A program made the translations under genes and the position numbers. From Mycolicibacterium fluoranthenivorans (GTDB lineage Bacteria > Actinomycetota > Actinomycetes > Mycobacteriales > Mycobacteriaceae): DNA of 64,000 nucleotides. Shown here piece by piece: positions 33,334 to 40,906 of the stretch. Numbering within the stretch: position 1 is the first letter of the stretch; the number at the start of each line of letters is the position of its first letter. The stretch spans positions 992,001-1,056,000 of the forward strand of contig NZ_JAANOW010000002.1 of the NCBI RefSeq assembly GCF_011758805.1, read 5' to 3'. Below the pieces are notes generated by a model, which was given only the letters and a program-made list of their open reading frames with translations, made no database searches and was not told the origin of the DNA.

Positions 33334-33870
33334 TCAGGCGGGATGGCCGTAGAGTGCGACGACCACCGTGCGGTCCAGGCTGTTCTCCGACCAGACCCCC
33401 ATCTGAGTGTTGGCACAGTTCTGCATGATGGCCAGGGTGCCGGGGTCGTAGTACCACTGGTTGATCAACTCGATACCGCTCATGGCCAAGGCCGGGTTGA
33501 TGGCGACCGTCTGCTGTACGACGCCGTGGTATCCCGCTGCGTCTGCGCGTGTTTGGGGTGTGGAGCCGTCCGACCCGAGATCACCGCCGAGTTGGCGGTT
33601 GTTGAGGACGTCGACGGCATGCCATTGCGCGGCCAGTTGCAACTGAGGGTTCGCCACCACGTTGTTCGTACACCCGGCCTGGTGCTGGACGGTGTACACA
33701 TCGGCGATGACGCTGTTGTTGAACCGACGATTGTCGGCGTGTGCCGGTGCTGCGGCAGCGGTAGCCACTGCCGTCGCCAACCCGATTGCGGCCGCTGCGC
33801 GGCGGGGCGTGCGGGCCGGCGTGCGCCGGCGCCGTGCTCGACAGCGCGCCATGGGCACGTGAGCCACCAT
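33334..33870 (-). CDS. secreted CAP-domain (SCP/PR1-like) protein
   Basis: This protein has 178 residues. An arginine-rich N-terminus (RCRARRRRTPARTPRR) and a hydrophobic stretch ending in APAHA-DN form a signal peptide, possibly Tat-like. The mature part has LQLAAQWHAVDVLNN, DLGSDGSTPQTRADAAGY and INQWYYDPGTLAIMQNC, as in mycobacterial CAP/allergen V5-like exported proteins. Two cysteines could form a disulphide. The start is uncertain: 33900, 33870 or 33852 are all possible. Lipid or sterol binding is known for eukaryotic CAP proteins; here the role is unknown. Confidence 0.7.
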   Translation of the reverse strand: MVAHVPMARCRARRRRTPARTPRRAAAAIGLATAVATAAAAPAHADNRRFNNSVIADVYTVQHQAGCTNNVVANPQLQLAAQWHAVDVLNNRQLGGDLGSDGSTPQTRADAAGYHGVVQQTVAINPALAMSGIELINQWYYDPGTLAIMQNCANTQMGVWSENSLDRTVVVALYGHPA

Positions 33871-33938
33871 GCCCGCACCCGATCCTGTTGTGGAGATCAC
33901 GCGTCAACTGTGCGCAACAGATGTGCCAAGGTCAAGCA

Positions 33939-33958
33939 TTTTCTACTAGAAATTAAGT
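33939..33958. promoter_or_regulatory. perfect TTTCTA-C-TAGAAA palindrome between divergent genes
   Basis: A perfect 6-1-6 inverted repeat at 33940-33952, with the same half-site as the other copies but a one-base centre. It lies 70 bp from the CAP-protein start and 136 bp from the TetR gene at 34089. It can control either. A TAAGTTT follows on the plus strand. Confidence 0.5.
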
Positions 33959-34088
33959 TTTGTTGATGTTTGTGGCATCAACGCGGGAGTGGGTGTGCGA
34001 CGGCGCTCTGGGCAGTCCGTGGCGGGGCACGCCGTCCGAATCGTGGCCGACGTCCGTGAGCTCGTCATTTCCGCCGTATCATGAGCGG

Positions 34089-34751
34089 ATGCCCAGGCAA
34101 AGCTCCCGGCTGCCCGTTGACGCCGACGAGGCGGTTTCCGGCCCGCCGGTCCCGGAATCTAAATCGGCGTTGACGCGTTCGCGGATCTTGGACGCCGCCG
34201 CTCATGTCCTGTCCGAACACGGATATGCCGGATTGCGGCTCACCGATGTCGCGGCCGAGGCGGACCTGCAGGCACCGGCGATCTACTACTACTTCCCGTC
34301 CCGCGACGAACTCATCGAAGAGGTCATGTGGGCGGGTATCGCCGATATGCGGGCACACGTCGCCGCCATCCTCGACGAGGTCCCCGATGGGACCGCCCCG
34401 CTGGAGAAGCTCCTGATCGCGGTCGAGGCGCACCTGAGGCACGAACTCGAGATCTCGCACTACACCACCGCTGCGATTCGCAACGCCGGGCAGGTTCCCC
34501 AAGCCATTCGCAAGCGCCAGGTCCTCGAAGAGGAGCGATACGGCGAGATCTGGCGCAGGTTGATCAATGACGTGGCACGCGAAGGGCTGCTACGGCCGGA
34601 GTTGGATCTCTACATCGCCCAGATGTTGGTGCTCGGTGCGCTGAATTGGGCTGTGGAGTGGTGGAATCCGCGACGTGGCTCGGTGGAGGCGGTGGTTGCC
34701 AACGCGCAGTCGGTCATCCGTCACGGGCTTGCGGAGACCGCTCCCGCTTAG
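34089..34751 (+). CDS. TetR-family transcriptional regulator, paralogue of the one at 25934
   Basis: A 220-residue TetR protein with helix-turn-helix RLTDVAAEADLQAPAIYYYF and ligand domain sharing LEIS..., AIRNAGQVP and LVLGALNWAVEWWNPRRGSVE with the other regulator. ATG at 34089 is supported by that alignment; the ribosome site is weak. It converges with the kinase-like gene at 34761 with 9 bp between stops. As one of two near-identical regulators in a 38-kb catabolic region, it is a prime candidate to bind the recurring TCTA-N3-TAGA element, but this is inference. Confidence 0.88.
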   Translation: MPRQSSRLPVDADEAVSGPPVPESKSALTRSRILDAAAHVLSEHGYAGLRLTDVAAEADLQAPAIYYYFPSRDELIEEVMWAGIADMRAHVAAILDEVPDGTAPLEKLLIAVEAHLRHELEISHYTTAAIRNAGQVPQAIRKRQVLEEERYGEIWRRLINDVAREGLLRPELDLYIAQMLVLGALNWAVEWWNPRRGSVEAVVANAQSVIRHGLAETAPA

Positions 34752-34760
34752 CTCTTCTCC

Positions 34761-35810
34761 TCAGGCGGTACGGGCGAGGTGTCCCGCCGCGGAGGTCAGG
34801 AGTACGCCGATCGAGTGTTCGAGGGCGGTCGGGTCAACGGCCGCGTGGGATCCCATCACCCCGGCGAGCCGCCGGGCTCGCACACCTTCGAGCAGACTGG
34901 CGGCCCGCCATTGTGAGAATGCGCGGTAGTAGTCGAGGTCATCGACCGCAAAGCCGGTGATATCCCGGTACACCGCCACCATGGCGTCGCGATCGGGGAA
35001 GCCTCCCGCACGCGTCGGTGACGGCATCACGATCGCGGCTTCGGTGGCCGGTCGCCAGTCGTCGAGCAGCCACGCGAGATCGGCGAAGGGGTCGCCGACG
35101 GTGCACAACTCCCAGTCCAGCACTGCCGTGACGCGCCCGCCGGAGACCAGCAGATTGGACAGCCGGTAGTCCCCGTGCATGATGACCGCCGGTGACCGCT
35201 GAGGTAGCCGTTGCGACAGCCCACGACAGACGGCCTGCCAGTCTCGATCGTGGCGGCTCGCGGCGCCCACCCGCTCCCACGCCGCAGACACCCGGCGCAG
35301 TTGCCGGACCAGGTAGGGGCTGCTCGATGCCGCGATACCCAACCTCGCGGGGTCCAGACGGTGCAGGTGGCCCAGGGTCTCCGCGACCGCGACGCCGAGT
35401 TTGCGCCGCTCGCCGGGAGCCAAGGCCCTGGCATCGGCCTCGCTTTCCAGCGGTGCGCCGGCCATCCGCTCCATCATCAGAAACGGTGACCCGGACAGAG
35501 TCGTGCCGGTACCGACGACCCGGGGAACCGGCACGTCGGTATCCGCGAGGGCCGCGAGGATGCGCGCCTCGCGGACGACATCGTGCGCTTTACCCGCGGT
35601 ATCGCCGGGTGGCGGTTCACGCATCACCCATTGGCGTCCGACGTGGTCGGTCACGAGTGTGGTGATATTCGACTGCCCGATTCCCACCCTCTGGATCGTC
35701 ACCGGTGAGGTGATCTCGGCAACGTGCTGCTCGAGCCACTCCGCAGTGGCCGGAGGATCTGTCCACATACCGGGCGCCGATATCGGCGGGGTGTTCTCGT
35801 GCAGAACCAT
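34761..35810 (-). CDS. phosphotransferase-like protein (ACAD10/11 kinase-like)
   Basis: A 349-residue APH-fold protein close to the one at 5466. The intact Brenner loop HGDYRLSNLL begins at His212, and LDWELCTVGDPFADLAWLL gives the metal site. MHGDYR and DWExCTxGxPxxDLAW are shared with the 5466 protein. It is a full-length, apparently active member of the family, unlike the altered copy at 26640. It is transcribed divergently from the TetR gene at 35928 and may be its target. Inferred role: phosphorylation of a hydroxyacyl-CoA or similar intermediate. Confidence 0.82.
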   Translation of the reverse strand: MVLHENTPPISAPGMWTDPPATAEWLEQHVAEITSPVTIQRVGIGQSNITTLVTDHVGRQWVMREPPPGDTAGKAHDVVREARILAALADTDVPVPRVVGTGTTLSGSPFLMMERMAGAPLESEADARALAPGERRKLGVAVAETLGHLHRLDPARLGIAASSSPYLVRQLRRVSAAWERVGAASRHDRDWQAVCRGLSQRLPQRSPAVIMHGDYRLSNLLVSGGRVTAVLDWELCTVGDPFADLAWLLDDWRPATEAAIVMPSPTRAGGFPDRDAMVAVYRDITGFAVDDLDYYRAFSQWRAASLLEGVRARRLAGVMGSHAAVDPTALEHSIGVLLTSAAGHLARTA

Positions 35811-35900
35811 GCCGTCAGCCCTTCTGTGGTGGCGTCCAAGCGGTTGGGTGCGTCGCGGCCGCCGTTCATCGGGTCAGGACCGCCTCGAAAGCGACGCATA

Positions 35901-35927
35901 TTATTTACTGTAGATTAGAATACAATC
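35901..35927 (+). promoter_or_regulatory. leaderless promoter with shared operator element, autoregulation likely
   Basis: TTATTTA-CTG-TAGATTAGAAT occupies 35901-35921. A -10-like TAGAAT (35916-35921) lies six bases before the ATG at 35928, so transcription should start at the A of the start codon. No ribosome site exists. The element covers the -10, so the regulator encoded next could repress itself. Confidence 0.6.
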
Positions 35928-36503
35928 ATGGCAACGGTGGCGTCCGAGCGGGGGCGTGTGCACAAGTCCGCGACGCGTGAGGATTACATGGTTGTCGGAT
36001 TGGAGGTGCTCGCCGACGGGGGACACCTCGAACTCAAGCTTGCAGAGGTGTGTAGCCGGCTGGGGGTGACCAGCGGTTCGTTCTACCATTTCTTCGACGG
36101 TTGGGCGCAATACCGCGCTCAGGTGATCGACCACTGGAAGAACGAAGCGACACTCACCCAGCTGCAGCTTCTGCGCGGCGAACCCGATCCGTACCGGCGC
36201 ATCGAGCGACTGGTGGACGTGGCGCTGCGGTTGGACCATACCGCCGAGAGTGCCATTCGCGCCTGGAGTCGAGTCGACCCCGATGTGCGCCGAGTGCAGG
36301 CAGAAGTCGATATGTTGCGCCGACAGGTCGTCTTCGATTCCGCCCGCCAGATCACCGACGACGACCAGCGGGCACACCGCTTCGCGGACGCGGCACTGTA
36401 TCTGCTCATCGGCTATGAGCAGGCTGCCGTGGCGCCGGACCTCGAAGGTCTGGAGGCGATCTTTCGGGATCTGTTGACCATTCTCGAAGGGGCGCCCTGT
36501 TGA
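35928..36503 (+). CDS. TetR-family transcriptional regulator
   Basis: A 191-residue TetR protein with helix-turn-helix KLAEVCSRLGVTSGSFYHFF at about residues 37-56. It is not closely related to the two other TetR proteins: the recognition helix has SGSFYHF instead of APAIYYY, and the C-domain is shorter. It is probably translated from a leaderless mRNA. It precedes the LLM oxidoreductase gene by 22 bp and forms an operon with it. Autoregulation is suggested by the operator element on its -10. Confidence 0.85.
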   Translation: MATVASERGRVHKSATREDYMVVGLEVLADGGHLELKLAEVCSRLGVTSGSFYHFFDGWAQYRAQVIDHWKNEATLTQLQLLRGEPDPYRRIERLVDVALRLDHTAESAIRAWSRVDPDVRRVQAEVDMLRRQVVFDSARQITDDDQRAHRFADAALYLLIGYEQAAVAPDLEGLEAIFRDLLTILEGAPC

Positions 36504-36525
36504 CGATGACGAAGGAGATGGTGCG

Positions 36526-37581
36526 GTGAGGCTGGGCATGCCCCTGCGTTACTACGGAGGTGATTTCGCGGCCGTCGTCGATAGGCTGCCCGAATTCGAG
36601 CAGGCGGGTCTGCAGCGGGTGATGATCGCCGAGGCGTACAGCGTGGACGCGGTCAGTCAGATGGGCTATGTCGCGGCCAAGACCCGTCACACCGAATTGG
36701 CCTTCGGTGTCCTGCCGATGTTTTCGCGGACACCGACCAACCTGGCCATGACCGCCGCCGGTATCGACTATGTCAGTGGTGGCCGATGCGTCTTGGGGAT
36801 CGGTGCGTCAGGCCCCCAAGTCATCGAGGGCTTTCACGGGGTCAGATACGACGCGCCCGTCGAACGTGCCCGCGAACACGTCGCGATCTGCCGCAAGATC
36901 TGGCGGCGCGAGCCCAGTGAGTATCGCGGTAAGCACTACACGCTGCCGTTGGACGAGGCATCGGGCGGGTCCGGCCTGGGGAAGCCGTTGAAGATCATCG
37001 GCACACCGGTGCGGGACCGGATCCCGATGTCGCTGGCGGCGATAGGGCCGAAGAATGTCGAACTGGCCGCTGAGATCTTCGACGAGTGGCAGCCCATTCT
37101 GTTCCACCCCGAACGCGCGGACCGCGCATTCGGTGACGCCCTGCGGGCAGGGCGAAACGGTCGTCACGATGGACTCGGTGATCTCGGCATCAGCGTCCAG
37201 TGCCCGCTGCTGATCTCCGACGATCCCGACCACACCACGAGTGCGTTGAACGCCGTCCGTGCGAATGTCGCGCTGTACGTCGGCGGAATGGGGGCCGCCG
37301 GCAAGAACTACTACAACACGCTCTTCGCGCGGTACGGGTATGAGAAGGAAGCCGCCGAGATCCAAAGGCAGTTCCTGAGCGGATCGAAATCGGCAGCAGC
37401 TGAGGCTGTCCCGGAAGAGTTCGCACGCGCCATATCGTTGATCGGCGATCGGGCGCAGGTGCGGGACCGGGTCGCGGCGCTACACGCCGCCGGGGTCACC
37501 TGTGTGCTGGCTGATCCCGTTGCGGATTCACACGCGCGCAGGCTCGATGACATGGCCACTGTCCGGGGCTTCTTGATTTGA
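36526..37581 (+). CDS. LLM-class flavin/F420-dependent oxidoreductase
   Basis: A 351-residue TIM-barrel protein of the bacterial luciferase-like superfamily, starting at a GTG with GAAGGAG 8 bp upstream. YVSGGRCVLGIGASGPQVIEGFHG (two adjoining blocks) around residues 85-105 is the phosphate-binding and cofactor-proximal loop typical of F420-dependent members, and mycobacteria make F420. It could reduce or oxidise a C=C or carbonyl of the substrate. Co-transcribed with the preceding TetR gene. Confidence 0.85.
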   Translation: MRLGMPLRYYGGDFAAVVDRLPEFEQAGLQRVMIAEAYSVDAVSQMGYVAAKTRHTELAFGVLPMFSRTPTNLAMTAAGIDYVSGGRCVLGIGASGPQVIEGFHGVRYDAPVERAREHVAICRKIWRREPSEYRGKHYTLPLDEASGGSGLGKPLKIIGTPVRDRIPMSLAAIGPKNVELAAEIFDEWQPILFHPERADRAFGDALRAGRNGRHDGLGDLGISVQCPLLISDDPDHTTSALNAVRANVALYVGGMGAAGKNYYNTLFARYGYEKEAAEIQRQFLSGSKSAAAEAVPEEFARAISLIGDRAQVRDRVAALHAAGVTCVLADPVADSHARRLDDMATVRGFLI

Positions 37582-37609
37582 CGAACGCGTCAAACGACCG
37601 TTCTGCACC

Positions 37610-37635
37610 TTTTCTATCCAAGATTCGATTATGGT
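37610..37635 (+). promoter_or_regulatory. shared operator-like element before membrane protein gene
   Basis: TTTTCTA-TCC-AAGATTCGATT (37610-37630) has a full left half-site and a right half-site with one change, followed by a possible -10, TATGGT. It lies about 70 bp before the GTG at 37705. This is the last copy of the element that I can find going right. Confidence 0.5.
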
Positions 37636-37704
37636 CCGTTTGTCGAGCTGTCATTCTTCGGCCCTGCGCCCGAAGAAGCCACGGCAGAACCATGAGGAGG
37701 AACT

Positions 37705-38451
37705 GTGACATCCACGCTGAACCCGGCGGTCAACGGTCGGGCTTCCACCGAGCGGGCCGACTATCGACTGCTTCGCGTCGGCCTCTGGTCGGTCTGTGTC
37801 TATGTCGGCCTGGGGCTGCTGGGATTCGCGGTGTTCGCGGGCTTCTGGCCGCCACCGAGTGAAGACCTGGACGCGGCCGGCATCGCCGCGTACTTCCACG
37901 AGCATCAGACCTCGATCCGAATCGGCATGGTGCTCATGGCGGTTGGGGCCCCGTGTTATTACACCTGGAGCATCGTCCTGTCGAAGCTCGTCGGCCGGAT
38001 GGAGGGTCCGATGGGGCCCCTGTCGATGACGGAGCTCATCGGCGGATTGATGACGGGCGTGGTGACCGTGGTTCCGGCGATCGTGTGGCAGACGGCGGCC
38101 TTCCGGGTCGAAACGAGGTCTGCCGAAACCATCCAGACGTTGTACGACCTCGGCTGGTTGTTCTTCGATCTGACGTGGATGTTCTCCTTCCTGCAGAGCG
38201 TGGCTTTGGGTATCGCGATCTTGATGGATCGACGTGACCGGCCGCTGTTTCCGCGTTGGGTCGGTTATATCTGCTTTCTGACCGCCGCTGTCTACGTGCC
38301 GCTCGTCTTCATTCCCTTCGCGCGTACCGGTCCCTTCGCATGGCATGGCGCCCTGAACTTCTGGGCAGTGTTCGTCATGTTCTTCGTGCTCATCGCCGTG
38401 GTGACGCCCTGCGCGTTCCGTGCATTGCGGCGCCTCGAATCGGAGACATAG
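37705..38451 (+). CDS. multi-pass membrane protein, paralogue of the gene at 12606
   Basis: A 248-residue protein with about six hydrophobic segments, starting at a GTG with GAGGAGG 4 bp upstream. The middle and end (LGWLFFDLTWMFSFLQS, GIAILMDRRDRPLFPRWVGY, GPFAWHGALNFWAVF) match the protein at 12606. FWPPPSEDLDAAGIAAYFHE follows the first helix. The family is unknown to me. Both copies stand alone behind a copy of the shared regulatory element, suggesting they are induced together with the degradation genes. Confidence 0.78.
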   Translation: MTSTLNPAVNGRASTERADYRLLRVGLWSVCVYVGLGLLGFAVFAGFWPPPSEDLDAAGIAAYFHEHQTSIRIGMVLMAVGAPCYYTWSIVLSKLVGRMEGPMGPLSMTELIGGLMTGVVTVVPAIVWQTAAFRVETRSAETIQTLYDLGWLFFDLTWMFSFLQSVALGIAILMDRRDRPLFPRWVGYICFLTAAVYVPLVFIPFARTGPFAWHGALNFWAVFVMFFVLIAVVTPCAFRALRRLESET

Positions 38452-38453
38452 CC

Positions 38454-38564
38454 GTGGATCCAAGTCCCGACTACGACGCGAGTGATGAACTTGAGTATTT
38501 CTTCAGCTGGTTGCCGTGGGCGCTTCGTGGTGTGTACCCGCCGCCGGCATACCCCCCTGTCTGA
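38454..38564 (+). CDS. small ORF, 36 residues, aromatic- and proline-rich
   Basis: A GTG start lies two bases after the stop of the membrane protein gene. The peptide has an acidic N-terminus (DPSPDYDASDELEY), an aromatic middle (FFSWLPWALRG) and a proline-rich tail (VYPPPAYPPV). The coupling distance and the unusual but ordered composition favour a real small protein, perhaps a partner of the membrane protein upstream. No ribosome site other than coupling is visible, and conservation is unknown. Confidence 0.4.
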   Translation: MDPSPDYDASDELEYFFSWLPWALRGVYPPPAYPPV

Positions 38565-38627
38565 GCGCTGCTCGATGCCGGAGGCGAAATACGCACCGTC
38601 TGTACCGCGATGGAAACGAGGGTGGCG

Positions 38628-39509
38628 ATGAGCACGTCCAGTCGGCTGCTGCGGAACCTGTTCGCGTTGATGGTGGGCGTCTGCCTGTGTTCTCCGGGGC
38701 AGGCGAAAGCGGACGGGATCGAGTACGTCCAGGTGCCGTCGGCGGCGATGGGCCGTGATATCCCGGTGGCCCTTCAGGCCGGTGGTCCGCACGCGGTCTA
38801 CCTCCTCGACGCGTTCAACGCCGCACCCGGGGTGAGCAATTGGGTCAATGCCGGCGCGTTCAACACCCTGGCCGGTAAGGGCATCTCGGTGGCCGCCCCG
38901 GCCGGTGGTGCGTTCAGCATGTACACGAACTGGGAGCAGGACGCCAGCTTGCAGTGGGAGACGTTCCTGTCTCAGGAGCTGCCGGACTGGCTGGCCGCGA
39001 ACAAGGGCCTGGCCCCGACCGGGCACGGTGTCGTGGGTGCGGCCCAGGGCGGCACGGCGGCGCTGACGCTGGCGGAGTTCCACCCGGACCGGTTCCGCTA
39101 TGCGGGCTCGATGTCGGGCTTCCTGACTCCCTCGAACACGTTTCTCAATGGTGCGATCACCGCGGGTATGGCGCAGTTCGGTGGGGTCAACACCCAGGAC
39201 ATGTGGGGCCCGGCGCAGTTCGGGCGGTGGAAGTGGCATGACCCCGACGTGCATGGGCAGTTGTTGGTGGACAACAACACCCGGATCTGGGTGTTCAGCC
39301 CGCAGACGCTGACCTGTAGCGATCCGGCGGCGATGATCGGGTATTGCGATCAGGCGCAGGGCAGCAACCGCAGTTTCTATTCGCAGTACCGTGCCATGGG
39401 CGGCCGTAACGGGCACTTCGACTTCCCTGCCGGTGGCCAGCACGACTGGAGCAGCTGGGGCCCGCAACTGGCCGCCATGTCCGGTGACCTGGCGGCCACC
39501 ATCGCCTAG
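38628..39509 (+). CDS. secreted MPT51/FbpD-like antigen-85 family protein, no nucleophile
   Basis: A 293-residue exported protein. The signal peptide ends near PGQAKA-DG. The mature part has the alpha/beta-hydrolase pattern of mycobacterial MPT51 (FbpD): MYTNWEQDASLQWETFLSQE, GSMSGFLTPSNT, GRWKWHDPDVH and FYSQYRAMGGRNGHFDFP. The nucleophile elbow reads GAAQGG with Gln140 where active antigen-85 mycolyltransferases have Ser, as in MPT51 itself. So it should bind sugar, fibronectin or mycolate esters without transferring them. ATG at 38628 has GAGGG upstream. It is followed by a small secreted protein and MkL, not by other antigen-85 genes. Confidence 0.87.
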   Translation: MSTSSRLLRNLFALMVGVCLCSPGQAKADGIEYVQVPSAAMGRDIPVALQAGGPHAVYLLDAFNAAPGVSNWVNAGAFNTLAGKGISVAAPAGGAFSMYTNWEQDASLQWETFLSQELPDWLAANKGLAPTGHGVVGAAQGGTAALTLAEFHPDRFRYAGSMSGFLTPSNTFLNGAITAGMAQFGGVNTQDMWGPAQFGRWKWHDPDVHGQLLVDNNTRIWVFSPQTLTCSDPAAMIGYCDQAQGSNRSFYSQYRAMGGRNGHFDFPAGGQHDWSSWGPQLAAMSGDLAATIA

Positions 39510-39533
39510 TGCGCGCAACCAAAGGAGAGAAAC

Positions 39534-39779
39534 GTGGTTCGGCCGGTGAAAGTGTCATCCCTTGCCGTCTTCGGATGTCTGGTTGCCCTGGCGACGGCCT
39601 GGCCCGCACATGCCGCTCCGAATGACTCGCCGTGCAGCATGGCGGTCTCGCTGCTGTGCCACTTCGTTCCGATGGCCCCGGATCTCGATGGGGACGTCGA
39701 TCTGACCACGCAGCTTCCCGCGGGAGATCCCGGGGTTGCGGTGCCTCCCACCGATCCGTGCGTCAGTGGTTGCATCTGA
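39534..39779 (+). CDS. small secreted four-cysteine protein
   Basis: An 81-residue precursor starting at a GTG behind AAAGGAG. The signal peptide (hydrophobic residues 9-23) ends at AHA-AP. The mature 54 residues contain Cys34, Cys42, Cys76 and Cys80, enough for two disulphides, and are acidic and proline-rich (LPAGDPGVAVPPTDPC). I do not recognise a family. Lying between the FbpD-like gene and mkl with short gaps, it probably belongs to the same transcript and acts in the envelope. Confidence 0.7.
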   Translation: MVRPVKVSSLAVFGCLVALATAWPAHAAPNDSPCSMAVSLLCHFVPMAPDLDGDVDLTTQLPAGDPGVAVPPTDPCVSGCI

Positions 39780-39821
39780 GGCTCGCGCCTCCGAATTGAC
39801 AAGAACACGAGAGGATTTCCT

Positions 39822-40823
39822 ATGGGTGTCGCAATCGACGTGACTGGACTGAGTAAGTCGTTCGGGTCGTCGAAGATTTGGGAAGACGTCACGCTGAAGG
39901 TTCCCGAGGGTGAGGTCAGCGTGTTGCTGGGCCCTTCGGGTACGGGTAAGTCGGTGTTCTTGAAGTCGTTGATCGGTCTGTTGCGCCCGGAGAAGGGTTC
40001 GATCGTCATCGATGGGACCAATATCTTGGAGTGCTCGGCCAAGGAGCTCTATGAGATCCGCACCCTGTTCGGTGTGCTGTTCCAGGACGGCGCGCTGTTC
40101 GGGTCGATGAACATCTACGACAACACGGCGTTCCCGTTGCGGGAGCATACGAAGAAGTCCGAGTCTGATATCCGCAAGATCGTGATGGAGAAGCTCGAAC
40201 TGGTGGGTATGCCCAACGATGGGCACAAGTTCCCCGGTGAGATCTCCGGCGGTATGCGCAAGCGTGCGGGGTTGGCGCGGGCGTTGGTGTTGGACCCGCA
40301 GATCATCTTGTGTGATGAGCCGGATTCGGGTCTGGACCCGGTGCGTACGGCGTATTTGTCGCAGTTGCTCATCGATATCAACGCCCAGATCGATGCGACG
40401 GTGTTGATCGTGACGCACAACATCAATATTGCGCGGACGGTGCCGGACAACATCGGGATGTTGTTCCGTAAGCATTTGGTGATGTTCGGTCCGCGTGAGG
40501 TGTTGTTGACCTCGGAGGAGCCGGTGGTCAAGCAGTTCCTCAATGGTCGTCGGATTGGTCCGATCGGTATGTCGGAGGAGAAGGACGAGGCGACTGCGGC
40601 GGCTGAGCAGGCGATGATGGATGCCGGTCAGAGTGATGGTGGTGTGGAGGAGATCGAGGGTGTGCCGCCGCAGTTGATTGCGACGCCGGGGATGCCTGAG
40701 CGTAAGGGTGTGGCGCGTCGTCAGGCCCGGGTGCGCGAGATCCTGCACACCCTGCCCCCGGCCGCGCAGGCCGCGATCCTCGACGATCTCGACGGCACCC
40801 CGGCCGCGGCGATCACGCTGTGA
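39822..40823 (+). CDS. mkl: Mce-transporter ATPase MkL/MceG
   Basis: A 333-residue ABC ATPase. Walker A GPSGTGKS is at 37-44, the signature is SGGMRKR, Walker B is IILCDEPDSGLDP, and the H-loop is VTHN. The long C-terminal tail (after residue 245) with PPQLIATPGMPERKG is typical of the shared ATPase that energises mycobacterial Mce lipid importers. No mce, yrbE or other transporter gene is near, so it serves complexes encoded elsewhere, for example cholesterol or fatty-acid import. Codon use is unusually rich in G- and T-ending codons (about 39950-40720), as in the ACAD gene at 28063. It may be a second mkl copy in the genome. Confidence 0.88.
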   Translation: MGVAIDVTGLSKSFGSSKIWEDVTLKVPEGEVSVLLGPSGTGKSVFLKSLIGLLRPEKGSIVIDGTNILECSAKELYEIRTLFGVLFQDGALFGSMNIYDNTAFPLREHTKKSESDIRKIVMEKLELVGMPNDGHKFPGEISGGMRKRAGLARALVLDPQIILCDEPDSGLDPVRTAYLSQLLIDINAQIDATVLIVTHNINIARTVPDNIGMLFRKHLVMFGPREVLLTSEEPVVKQFLNGRRIGPIGMSEEKDEATAAAEQAMMDAGQSDGGVEEIEGVPPQLIATPGMPERKGVARRQARVREILHTLPPAAQAAILDDLDGTPAAAITL

Positions 40824-40906
40824 TGCGGGCGGTCAGGCCCTATCTGGTGGCGAATCCGCCTCGTGCTGACCGTACCCGAAACCGTCCGATGACTCGGAGT
40901 GCGGTG

